A stretch of DNA of 64,000 nt from Taenia hydatigena (taxonomy: Eukaryota; Platyhelminthes; Cestoda; Cyclophyllidea; Taeniidae), in NCBI GenBank assembly GCA_036345935.2, contig JADWOT020001576.1:124666-188665 (forward strand), in the 5' to 3' direction. The position numbers were made by a program, and so were the translations under genes. Of this stretch, positions 22,401 through 34,291 are shown one piece after another. Numbering within the stretch: position 1 is the stretch's first letter; each line of letters begins with the position of its first letter. The notes beneath the pieces were generated by a model. That model made no database searches, had not been told where the DNA came from, and saw only the letters and a program-made list of their open reading frames with translations.

Positions 22401-25400
22401 GGCGGACCAGAGTCCAGATAAATACGTTGCCCTCATCTACCGCTTGTTGAGATTGTTGACGACCGAGGAGGAGTAGAGAACTGTGTAAGTAATTTGTTTA
22501 GCCACCCCTCTAATCAACTAGCATTAGGATCTTAAAATATTCATTTCATTTTCCATTGCACTTTGCTGCGATAGCACGATGTATTTTGTGAGGACTCGTC
22601 AAATGCACACGTGGAAATTCATAATCACGTATTATGAATCAGTGACTTGTGTTAGTCAGTTCAACCAATTGCTTTTGACTTCGTCCTCTGATTGAATCCT
22701 GAGAGCGAACCACAAGGCTTGGACCTGGTGAATGTGATTGAGCTTGCCTGTCTTCCGACTCCACTTTGACTCTAGCAAAATTTATTGCATGGTGGCTGGA
22801 ATGAATGTGGCGGGCCAAAGCACCACTAATTAGAAGGTGAATACCTTAGGCAAAAGAACTTCTGCTGTTTTACCATAGTAGCTAATCGTGTGTTGCTAAT
22901 GCTCAAAATGGCTTTAATTTTCCACCATGCATAAACAACTGAAGAGAGAAAGTCATGGAAGCCAAGCACACACATTCAACGACTCGAGCATTATCAGATG
23001 GCAATTACGTTCAGGAAATGGTAATATGTTCTTCACCTTTCCTACCTTCCAAAACGCGTCTCTTTGGATTGGCACTGACTGACGACTCTAGATTAACGAC
23101 AACCCCTGCACTGACGGGTAAGAATTTGTCCTCCCCTCTTAAGTCCACATGCACTCCGTCCACCGTGTATGTCAACTGTCTGTCCGAAGTTCGTGTATGT
23201 ATGTGTCACTGCTCATTTCCTATTTTCGTCCTTTTGGAGAGCCGCGTTAGATGGGGTAGCACGGATACAGGTGGGCATGCCTGTCTGTGTGGTTATACTT
23301 GAGTGTGTCTGAGTGCGAAGGCACCTTCATGTCATTGGCATTTTCGAAACTGTCCTTTTAGACAACCAGATCGACAGTTTTATACTGGACGAAGTAAGCT
23401 CTTCTTTTGTCGTTCGTTGGATGGCTAGTTGGTTTGAAGTCAACACATCGCCACCACTCCTGCACCCGCCCAACGCGACTCACCATACCACGCCTAGCCC
23501 CATTTCTGCTCCTGTGGCTCCTCTACTTTATTGCTTTATTTTAGATTGAAGTGAACCCCTCGATTTGTGAAGAAGGAAGTACCGGAATGGTCAGTTTGCA
23601 TCCAGCACAGCAGGAAAAATCTGATAGCAAAGGCAAAATAGGTAATGCGTAACGCCGAGTCAGGGTCAACTTACAGGCTAGGTGGAGACAATTTATCTCT
23701 TTGATCACCTGCAATTCGTCTTATCCATGCTGGCACGTAAAAACGAAGTGCACCAAAAGTAATGTTGCGTTGCAAGCGGCGATGGATGGCGAGTCGCAAT
23801 AGGAGAGCCTGAACTGTTGCCACCAAATCGGAGGGCAACCAAATGTAACTAGGCGCGACAAGAAGTTGAGGAATGGTGATTCTGATTGGCGAAAAATTGA
23901 ATGGAGTGAACCCAAGCGCATCGCATTAGCCGTGCCATCGAAAAGTACCCTGCTATTTGTATGCGGCCGTCTCATGCAGAACAAGCTGACACTGGGAGTA
24001 TTTAGACAAGGACCATCCCATGCGAATGCTGGAGACACCTTATTTCTGATACTATCGAGCCTGGTGGAGAAGATTACTTGGAGGCTTTGAATTCAAAGAG
24101 CCCTTCTGATGAAATCAGCCTAATTGCCGTCTATGCATCTGCATACAAACATGTTGGTGATTTTGTTCAAGCAAACGATATCGCTATTCTTGCATTGTTT
24201 TATCACTAAATGTGAGACATTTTCCGTGATTTTCTCTTTCCTTCTAAAAGTCAAATAAAGAAATAACATGCAGAAGTCATTTTAACATCTACTCACCATC
24301 TTCCTCAGGCAACACCAAAATTCGCAAATCAGTGACAAGGATCTGCAGGCACAACGTCAAGTCGTAGGATCAACGTTAGCAATACCGGACAATCCGACAC
24401 AGACTGGTGGATGGCTTTTAAGTTGTTTGGCGAATTAGGCGGGATGGCCGTAAGTGGAACTGCCTCCGAAAGCAATCAGATCAACCAACTTCTACAACTT
24501 CTTGCCACAATGTTGCCTTTTTTCGGTTGCATCTGCTTTAGTGAATCTCGACAACTGGGGATGCTGTTTTAAGAGCGTCCTGACTGTGACACAAAAATCA
24601 GGCCCGTAAGGCGACAAGGGCGACAACAAGGACAGGAAATTCTCCAAATTTGGTGGAATGAATGTCTGACCGTAAGGCATCCATTCATTAGTCCAGATTT
24701 GCACCAGCACACCATGCCTTTGCATCTACAAACTGGAAATAATGAGCTGGGTCTCTTCTGGCAACCATGTGCACATGTGCATCGAGTTCTTTACCAATGA
24801 AAAGCTTTTAACCGGGTCTTAGTCAGTCATCGACAGTTGAAACTGTACTCTTCTTCGGGCGACTTTTTAATTCTAATTATTTTCTGCTTCCTGTTTTTTA
24901 TAGCTTCCACCCCAGTGACCAACTGCGCTGATAAATGTCTGATTTTACCCTTCTTTTTACTTCTGGCCCTTAGGTAATTAAAACTGACCGTTAGCTGATC
25001 TGATTTTTTGGCTCTAACTCAACGTTCCAAATCCTGTGCTTCTTAGTGGCCGCATAGTTTGCTTGAGCCACCTCCTTGCACCCCTCGATGCAGAGCCACT
25101 GAGGTAAACGCCACAGTCAAAACAGAAGTGCCGCGGTCACTTCATGAACAGAACCGTAGTAACAATCTACCCACAAATTCGCCTCGTATGGTGATTCAAT
25201 GCATTGCCCATCGATGTGAGCACCGAGAAGCATCTTCACTCTGCGGTCTGGTCGTCGAGTCAGACTATCACGCTTTCAACTCGAACGCTCGCTATGCATG
25301 TATGCTCTTTCCAAGCACTTTGTTGCATTATGGCCTTCGGGTGGACATCGAGGAGCCCTCTGCTCCCATAACTTGAGCTGGAGTGTGGCCAGTCAATGTC

Positions 25401-27559
25401 GATTTGAGGTGCGACCGCTAGGACCGCAATTATGAATCCTAGCAGAGCCTTAGTTAAAAACGTGTCGTACATACAGGCAGACAAGAATCCTCTCCTTCAC
25501 TTTTTGTCTTGACCTAGTGATTGGTTTGGAGTGCTCTCAGCCTAAAGAAGGAGTCGTGTTGTTTAAAATGATACATAGCCGGCAACTAACTTGCAAATCC
25601 TAAAGATCCGGAGCACTTCCTTGTTTTGATGGTTGCACCAAGCTTGTTTGTGGCTAACAATTAGTGTCTTGCAACACAAATGCCCTAAGGGGTTAGGATT
25701 AGCCTTCGGATGAGCTAGCGGTTGATAGAGACGTTTAAGGGAAACAGTTCATCAATGACAATTTTAAAGCCTGGTTCTGGTTTAATGCAATGACAATGCA
25801 GATTTTACGCAAAGCCTACAAAAATTGGGCAGAAGCAGAAGCAGCTCAATCCCGTCCTCTTGGAGTAGAAATTGCTGATTACTCGCAAAATTAATGAAGA
25901 GAGCGACAACTTGAACAAAAAGAAATGGAAACGACGGCTGATTTGACTTCTTGAAAGAGCGTTCTGATGGTAGTGAAATCTCTTCTCCTTTAAAATGGTG
26001 ACCTTATAGCACCGGTAGTGGCGGACTTGACAGACTCACTCAATGTCGCCACCTGCTGAGGCGCTGCAAATGATGTCTGAGTCAAAAGCAAAAAATCGCT
26101 GACATTGGGATAAACGTACATAACTCTTTGTTAGCTGCAGGTGATATTCTCTGCCACCAAGAAATTGATGGACTTCAATGGTGCAGAATTAAGAGAACGT
26201 AATGCCGAAACAGTCGAGGAAGGAGCAGAAATGTGTGTAGATTCCTTCTTAAAGGTCCCTCAAAACTTGCCTTGATGGATTTGCGGCACTCGCGTGGTCC
26301 TTGGAAAAGAGACAGAAGCAAAAAACGCATCTATCCGCCTTCAACCCGTTAAGTTTATTTAACTCCACCGCAGAATGGATCACTTGCGATTGCTCCGCTT
26401 CGTCGTCGTCAGGATAAGGCTAGTTTATTTGGACGAGCATTGACGACCTGCATGTGTGTAGAAGCAAGTGGAAAGACTGATTGCACTACCATTTGTATCG
26501 AATAGCATCAAAATGCGGCTGCTACGTGTTCGTGATGGATTTCGTATTTTATTACAGAAATCGCCAATTGACGATTTGACGGCGGCGGAATGTAGCGTGT
26601 CCGTAGGCAAACAGTAGGATTACATTGCTTGACAATAAACAAAGGGCAAAGCTTGTTCTTGTGCTTCTTTACCATTACTTTTAAAGCAGCATTCTCATGA
26701 AAGTATCAATTATTGTTCGTCTATCCCTAATCTGACCCTTCTCTCCTCTATCTAAACACTTTATTGCAACAAATTTTAATCTTGGAAGTTGTTATAATTA
26801 ATACAAATATTGACATGACTGAATCGCAAGCATGCAGCAGCGTCAAACTTTGGTGCCCAAGTCTAAATCCGCGTTCTGCAAAGGGTCAGTGTCTTTAATT
26901 GCGCCTGAAGGACGTTAGTGCTTCACGGTGACTCTCGACCCTCAGTGGACTTGCATTTTTGTCTCTACTGGCCCCACCAAACCAAAAAAGACAGATTTAA
27001 GGAACGTCTCTCACATCTTTCCAAGGGACCAGGTAGGCCAGACACCTACTTCAGTTCACCGTACCTTGTATCCAGCTCTGTTGCTGTGCAAATATAAACG
27101 CTTTCTTCGTGTCAGGAGTGATATTGCAACAGTTCGCTAAGTCGTTAGTATTTACAAGAAATGCAGCACTCTTCACTAGGTCTGCAACTGGGATTGCGTT
27201 TGAAGTTGCGCAGTGTAAGATCTGTTTATAAAGTGCGATTAAGTGAAGCATGTGAATATGAAATGTGGAAGAGCTATTTGTAGTCATTATATTGCATCGC
27301 CGTTCGAGTCCCATTCGGAGAAGCAGGAGGAAATCCTAATTCCTTCTCTCTGGATTGGATAGCGATGAGCAGCTTTGAGAAATGCAAATCTAATTACAAC
27401 TGTAGAGAACAAACTGCCTCTCGCTACTCACAGCATTCAGTCAGACGCAGTTGCCGTGATCAGTTGTCTCGAATGCTGAATTGGCGAGAGAATAAGCAAA
27501 AGGGTGTTGCCGTGGATGGAAATATTTATTTGCAGGAGGGCTACGGTGACCATTGAATG
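22401..27559. other. Long stretch with no recognised gene
   Basis: No domain supported. The best unexplained open frame is on the plus strand at about 24343-24570, which has no start codon, is about 75 codons long and contains DTDWWMAFKLFGELGGMAV and NQINQLLQLL. It overlaps a good splice donor (GCC-GTAAGT at 24450) and a pyrimidine-rich acceptor (ending 24541), so exon boundaries are uncertain. Other frames (22955-23302, 23866-24090, 25059-25376) show nothing known. Confidence 0.3.
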
Positions 27560-27910
27560 TCGCAAAAGTTTGTCACGGAGCTATTTACGGTACTTGCATG
27601 GAGATGACAAGCAAGCGAACACGCAAATGGAGTGCTGGCAGTGGAGGGACAAGCCATTGTAATTATCGCCATCCTGCCAAGGAATTTGGATGAAAAGACA
27701 GATGATTAGAAAGTGTTTGCCAAAATCATCGCGAGTTTTGATGCATCTGATGATTGTCCACTGGTCGCTACGCCAGTGGATTGGCGACTGCATTGTGTGT
27801 CGAGGAGCGCACACCTGGATACATCAATTTGAAGGCATTGTTACGATTCGCTCCCTACGACCTGCAGTTCAGGAGCACCACCGCTTCTTTCTGCAGACGC
27901 TATTTTATTC
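27560..27910 (+). pseudogene. F-box family C-terminal relic
   Basis: The frame from about 27655 reads VIIAILPRN, then FAKIIASFDASDDCPLVATP and VDWRLHCV, matching the intact gene's ILIIAIFPRR, FIASFDN, CPLATTAVDWRLFCV. It has an in-frame stop after DEKTDD and a frameshift near 27805, after which INLKALLRF and YDLQFRS continue the family's last helix. The 5' half is missing. A U3 unit follows at 28170. Confidence 0.6.
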
Positions 27911-28169
27911 TGTGATTACCAGGCCAAATCTATTCCTCTTCTTTGGCGCAACGTTCTTTCCTTTTCTCGTTAATGCGGCGGCTCGTAAAACATTCAGTGT
28001 AGACTATTTGTGGATAAAGTGGCTAGATGGCAAGCAGCAAGTGGTATTGGCGAATACGACAGTTTCGACCAGTGCGATGCATTCCGAAGTATTCGCTTCA
28101 ACGTATGCATCATGACGACTGTACGCAGAACAGGCGGAAAATTAGTAACAACTCTCCCTATCACAATGG

Positions 28170-28490
28170 CACAACGATGTCTTTGAACCGTCACTGCGTT
28201 TAGGCCTGCCAGGACATTGGGTAGGCCGACTAAATTAAAGCATTTAAGGCAGCAGTTCTCTTCATGCCTTAATTTCTTTATTCAAGAAATATCGAAACAG
28301 GTGTTTGGAGACAAATGCTCATTAGGGGTTGGTGATTAGAAGCCACGGCTGTCCTCATTTGTGGCATTTTACAACGAGAGAGCATTGCATCACAATTAGA
28401 TATCGCGCAGTCCACTTATTTAAGTCACAGGTTGAAGGCGCGCTTAAATTTAGGCGACGGGCAAAGGCACAATATGTAGGCATTGTGATG
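28170..28490 (+). repeat. U3 unit downstream of F-box relic
   Basis: Carries GGTGATTAGAAGCCACGGCT and TTTAGGCGACGGGCAAAGGC, matching the U3 unit in block B (opposite strand), here in the same orientation as the F-box relic upstream. Confidence 0.55.
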
Positions 28491-28499
28491 GGATCAGTC

Positions 28500-29862
28500 T
28501 AATCCCTCTCACAAAGGTCGTGTTATTTGGTCCTTGTCGTTCCCGTCACGCTAGACATCGGTGCGCACATCCCTCGGTGATACCAGACTTCAGTTCTCTG
28601 TTTCATTAGGCACTTACACTACGAGTCGACCAATGCTAAGCATTCCACCGCATTGAGCTACTACGTGTCTGGCAATGAAGAACGCTTAAATGTTTGTTAA
28701 GATTGTGTGCCCGATGTTTGACAGAAGTTTTTCGCAATACGCGCAATGGGAAAATGAATGCCTGAGCTTTGTCAAAATCAAGAACATTAAGTTAGTATCT
28801 TTTGTGACGCACACTTATAAGTTGTCAGCTTAGCGTTTCTTTGAGCCCACAGATTATGAATGGCATCTGTGAGCGGAGGTCTACTGCACAATTTGATGTG
28901 ACTAGCCTGCTCAGCCCATGTGGGATGTCCAAAGGCATGGTGGTAGGGCAGCAACTTTTGTTAGACCTCAACTACTCTCCGCCAAACATCACTGCCCAAC
29001 TATGGACATGACGCTACAATTACCGAATCCGATCTCTTTCACAAAGAAGTAGGACATCGCAGTAGTAACTGTGACGACTTCTGTTTTATAAATGTAGCCT
29101 CTCTTCAAATGCGACTGATATTGCTGCAAACACTGATGGCATCACAAGCCTCCTCATCACTTTATGTGCTACTTATCCTACCTGACAATTGGATGCCACT
29201 CTAATGCTGTGCGAACCCTCAAATTTCAATTTATGTAAAGCCTTACTCATTGTTTATTGTTAGAAGCGATAATCCAACCAAACGAATAAGCATGGCTTTA
29301 GACTAACAGAATGTCTTGGTGTTTTGGGGACAAATATCTATGATGCGGTGGAGGCTTGGGAACCACGACAATGACACGTTACGTCGAACAGGGTTTGAGG
29401 CCTATTTAACTCCCTTCTGTTCTCACAGCCGTGGGAATGGATGTACTTAGCATGTCAGAATTGTGTGTGCGTGTACTGCGTGTTGGTCAACAGCTAATGT
29501 GTCAGTAGGTCGCGTTAAACGCATTTAGCCGCAAAATCAAAATAATTTGAGCTACTCATTAAATAGAATGCAAATGCTATTCTTGATAGACCTTAGGTGC
29601 ATGGGGTGCAGAAGAGAGCGCTAAAACTCCACACTTCTTGTTTGCTTGGACCACATGAGAAAGGATTGGTTATAGTTAAATGCAGTTGTGATTAGCCTAG
29701 ACAGGAATTCTGCCCACATGTTTGGCAGAGAAGACCAGCAGCTCTGATACCAACTTGCATTGTAAGATGTTTAGCTTCTCAAGGGAGGAGGATCAGGAAT
29801 TACTTATGCCTACGAGCTATGACAACCCCATTTCGCAGACACACCCACACTTACATGAAACG
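28500..29862 (+). mobile_element. Retroelement relic, 5' part
   Basis: Matches the leader and 5' part of the elements at 5230 and 48540 (shared words GTGACGACTTCTG, CACAAGCCTCCTCATCACTT, GTGTTGGTCAACAGCT) and the region just before their protease-like site. Homology stops at about 29862, before the protease and RT blocks. It is preceded directly by U3. Confidence 0.55.
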
Positions 29863-31189
29863 GGTCAAAGATTTGGCCGCTGCAACGTCTTCCATGCACG
29901 AATTCCACATCGTCTCTTGCTTCACTGCCTGTTTCAGCAAATATTTACTTCAACTTATGTATTAGAGCTGGTGTATGCAAAGCACGCGAAAGAGCATTAC
30001 ACAATGGAATAAGCATTTCAAGCATTGCGCTGTAAACCGCCTCTGTTTAATGCATGCGTGTTCATTCGTAGCTGGTGCAACGATGTCTGAACCGTCACTG
30101 TGGTTGGATCTGCCATTGGCAGTGACTAAAATGAGCCAAACTAAATCATTTAAATCAGCAGTCATCTCCACACTCCACTTTCCTCATTCACAAGATGCTG
30201 ACTCAGGTATTCGAAGGCGAGTAATCAGCATTGGTGGTGATCAGAAGCCAAGTCTGGCCTCAGTTTTGGTATTCAAGACGCGAAAGCGTCGCGTAACATC
30301 AAGAAGTTACGTAGTCAAGTCGCAAAGCCGCAGATCGAGGGCGCAATTAAAACTAGGCGACAAACAAAGGCACAATGTGCGGATATCGAGGTGAAATCAG
30401 TGTAATCCCTGCCTCGACGTGCATTTCATTTAACCTTCGACGTTTCTGCCAAGCAGACTATCCATACGCACATCCATCTGTAATGGCAGACTTAAGGTGC
30501 TCTGATTCATCTCCGCTCATTTCTTTGCTTCTATTACTCTACATTCGTTCTCCCTCTACACATCTCACAGCACATCTCATTTATCTCATTTCCTGTCACA
30601 CACGATGGAAAGCAGTTGCCTAATTGCAGGATCTCGAACCATTTTCTAAATTGACACTAAAATTACGCTTTTATCTTGACGGGTCGAGGGCGATGCAGGG
30701 ATGCATCGCTTATTCAGGCTGAAGGTGGATGATTTTACCATGACGATTTTCCACTGCACAACTTCAACGCAGTAATCTTTGAGTCTGGCTAAACCAGTGC
30801 TGTGGCCGGTCACCTTCTTCAGACCTTTCGTCTGTGTCTACTTACAATGCATCTGAATCAGTTCACATCAGCACAGACCTGCAATTCACACCCCAGCAGT
30901 CATTACGAATGAGGAATATACTCTGCAACTTAAGGTACCACAAATATATCGCCGATCTGAAGCCTTTATCGAACCGTTTGCAAAACGCAGCTTTGAGCCA
31001 GAACCTACAGATGTGGCTAACATGACCATTCTATTTGAGGTCATAGGGGGAGAGGAACAAGTTTAGAATGGTCTTAGCTGGTGTTCGGCTCTTTTATCAG
31101 TCTATGCATGGAGATGCCATCACGATAAAAGGAACGAACTGTCCCACAAGGAGTGGTGTTCCTTCGACCACTGATAGCATTTTTAGCTT
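29863..31189. other. Unassigned stretch holding a further U3 copy
   Basis: No gene recognised apart from the U3 unit at 30060-30395. A short open frame at 30834-31025 has no known motif. Confidence 0.3.
30060..30395 (+). repeat. U3 unit without a readable F-box gene
   Basis: Carries GGTGATCAGAAGCCAAGTCT and AAACTAGGCGACAAACAAAG in the order and spacing of the other U3 units. No F-box sequence was recognised just upstream. Confidence 0.5.
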
Positions 31190-32560
31190 AAAAAATAAGG
31201 TATCACTCGAATGCCGTGGAAACCTCCAATTACAATTTGCATACCCATTTCTCAATTGATCAACGCTTTGAAACGAGGATCTATCTGGTCAATTGAGCAT
31301 GGCTTAGAACTGAAAATATTGTTGTGCACCACAGCTGAGCATCCGTGAGTGCCGGTGTTATTGTTGAAGGAAAGTTGGTAATTGGGCAGAGCCATGGGAA
31401 ACCCACAATGGCACGTCATGCCGAACACTGGACGAAGTCTACAAAGCCCTTCTCTTACAGCTGTGGAGAAGGACCGAATTGGCAACTCTGGGCCGTGCGT
31501 GTAGGTTAGTCAACTTGGGACGAGTCAGTGAGCCTGGTGAAGCCGTTCAAAGTAAATTGAAACTAATCCTCTCGTTAAATAGAGTTACTGCATTAGTTTT
31601 CATCAACAGTGTACACACAGAAAAGGAACAGAGTACCATCGTTTCGCATTTCCTGTTTGGTTGAACCGAATGGGAAAGAACTGGCTGTAGTTGAATGTAC
31701 TAGGCATTGGTTTTGACAAACCGGTTCTTTGCATTTTGGACAATAGTAAAACACATATGTAACCTCAATGTCGTCCCTTCAGTTCAAGAATAGCATCATA
31801 TCACCATCAAACCTACCTAATTCATTAGAAGCCAGCAAGAGAGCTTGAAGTCAAAATGTGTCCGAATCTTAAATATGATATCAATATTATCGAGTAGTTT
31901 CGTTTACACTCACCAAGAAGCAGAAGAGAGGCGTCTGTGTTACTCGCAGTGCCATCTTCCGAGCTTCGACTGACGCCGTGAGGTAATCAGATGACCTTTA
32001 GGAGCAGCTTACTTTTGTTATGCATTGGTTTTGGCAGACAGATCTGACAATTACTCAGATGCACATCGAATATTTCTCAGGTGGAAGTGTACCATCTGGT
32101 GGAAGAATTGGTTGAAGGCTGGATCATGATTCCACCGATGTCACCGCGGATCTTGCCTGCTTGGTCTGCACCCTAGTTGGTGGTCCCCATTGTGAATTCT
32201 TTGAGTAGGGCCAGAAGTCTCGTAATGGGCAATATGATGAATTATTTTAATGTGAATAGCCGCTGATTTTCCGTCTATAATGTGATCAGAATAAATGTAC
32301 GTGCAAATCAATGTTGGACAGATTGATGCAGCGCTGCTCACAAATGACGTTGTGGATCCCCTGAAGGTAACACTCTACAGGGCTCCAAGTGTGTCCGTAT
32401 CACAAACATAAATATAGAAGTATAAAGGAAACACGCCTTGCACCTCAAAATTACTTTCGATTTTGAGGGTTAAACTCTACTGGAGAAGGATTATAAACTG
32501 CCTTTTACAGTAGGTATGACTGATATCAGAATAAAGATACCATAAATAGGCACATAAAAT
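31190..32560 (+). mobile_element. Retroelement relic with RT opening block
   Basis: The 5' part matches the other copies (CGCTTTGAAACGAGGATC, TTTCCTGTTTGGTTGAACCG). At about 32100-32155 the frame reads VEELVEGWIMIPP, aligning with the RT opening of the A copy. Downstream words around TATCAGAATAAAGATA match 6710-6730. It is badly decayed and no DSG site is readable. Confidence 0.45.
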
Positions 32561-34182
32561 AACTAGTAAATATGCTCCCAATCTAACTTTGACTTTGAGA
32601 GCTCTTCCGCTTTCATTGTAATGACGTCTGATCAGCAGTTCTTCAAGCGCATTCATTCACACTTCTGTTCGTTCACTATGAACATGCCCATAGACTAAAA
32701 TAGCCCACTTTTATCACTGCACTGGGCCCAAACAGATAGAGTACCCATTTCTTAACAACCGCTGGATCTCACTCACTGGTAAAACTATCCAACTAAATGA
32801 GAAGAGAGGCAAACCAACACAACACGCAGCAGAATGCACAAGCCAGTCACCCATTGAAGACCTTAAACGACCTTAGAGCCGTAGTTGATTAAATTATGAA
32901 AAGTCGCTTAAAGCAAACTGGAATGTACAGGTAAATGGTAAATAAAAGCACATGCTACTAATTGAATTTGTGACACCCGTAGGCCAGAGGCGAAAGGACA
33001 ATTTAAAACTTGGTCTTAGAGCAGTGTGGTTCCTCTCCAGAGCGCGATACACCTCCGTATTTAACTCTTCTACAATATCCCTTTGCATCTTCTCTCTGAT
33101 CGTAACAAGGATGTCAAAGCATGCTCTGCCTTCCAATAGTAGGGGCGGAAAGGGATAAGAGGAGAAACGTTTAACAAAATTACTTTAGCCTTTTTGCTGG
33201 CAAACCTTATTGCGCTGAGATGATGCATTTATAAGTTATCAATATTTATTTTCAATTGAATTTTGACAAGTTATTGTAAGTCGTCGATTTTAAACAGTAG
33301 TCACCTGCATCTATGCTTAAGTTGAAATCATTAATGTTAGAGGTACCTATTGTGTGGTCAAAAATACATAAGAATTAAAAGTTTGTTTGTTTTACCGGAC
33401 GAACTTTGGAGTGATTGGTCAGATTTGTACACGGCTCACTTAAATGCTTGTCATTTTGGGATCATTGTTTCGGATTAATGAATCCTATCTGCTGTCACTG
33501 GTTGGAAATCTTGCAAGTTATTACTACTTTTTTAGTTTTAGGTCATTAGTTTCTATTGGGTTTTTCAAATGTTGATTTGCTTCCTTTGTGCACATACATG
33601 CTAGAGAAAACGCAAAGGTATCATAATGTGACTGTTAAGACGGTTACTTTTCAAATGCAAGGTCTTCTTACGTGCATTTTTTGCTGTGTAGCGATAAATT
33701 ACGGCTGTTACGATAGTATGTGGGACTGGTTGTTTTTTAATGACGTTGGAATTCGATTAATGAGGCGTGATTTTGTGGGGAGGAGTTATACCCTTAGCAA
33801 GTGCTTGGCAATTAATTGCTTGGTGCTTTTTGTGACTAAACACCAATTATATGTATACGTATAAACTTATGTTTCTGCTTTCTTTATTAGTTTATATGTT
33901 AGACCAACCGTCTCAGAAATAGTTGCAGTTGCTGTGACGACTTTTTTTTTTCTGTTTGCACTGCCTAATCGCGTTGATTTTTTTACTGCACAATGCTTCT
34001 TGCGACTAAGTTAGATTGTTTTGGCGGCTTTGAAGTGGTACAATTTGATGAAGGGACTTGTAACTTTAAAAAGTGAACGCGTTCACTTCTTGCTGTGCGA
34101 CATTTGAGCGATAAGACTGATTTGGCAATTTGCAATTAGTTTGCTCTCTAATGATAGTGGATTTTGTTGAGAGGAGTTTTAA
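32561..34182. other. T-rich unassigned stretch
   Basis: No gene recognised. A 102-codon open frame at 33556-33864 is rich in Phe, Tyr, Cys and Val codons, as expected from T-rich DNA, and has no motif. An 18-bp perfect palindrome lies at 34071-34088. Confidence 0.35.
34071..34088. repeat. 18-bp perfect palindrome
   Basis: AAGTGAACGCGTTCACTT equals its own reverse complement. It lies about 95 bases outside the end of duplication D1, in T-rich DNA. It is not found at the matching edge of D2. Confidence 0.6.
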
Positions 34183-34291
34183 CGTTACTATTCAGCCTCC
34201 GAATGACTACTCCACTTCCCCATCAAACATCAAGTGAGAACTGCAATCACACAGAAGACATTTGTAGTAAACATGTAAGAGTGAACGATTA

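Noticed and set aside
27250..27330. tRNA-like T-loop (GTTCGAGTCCC)
   Set aside because: No matching acceptor, D or anticodon stems upstream.
33556..33864. 102-codon open frame
   Set aside because: It sits in T-rich DNA, so Phe, Val, Cys and Tyr codons and few stops are expected. No motif or promoter.
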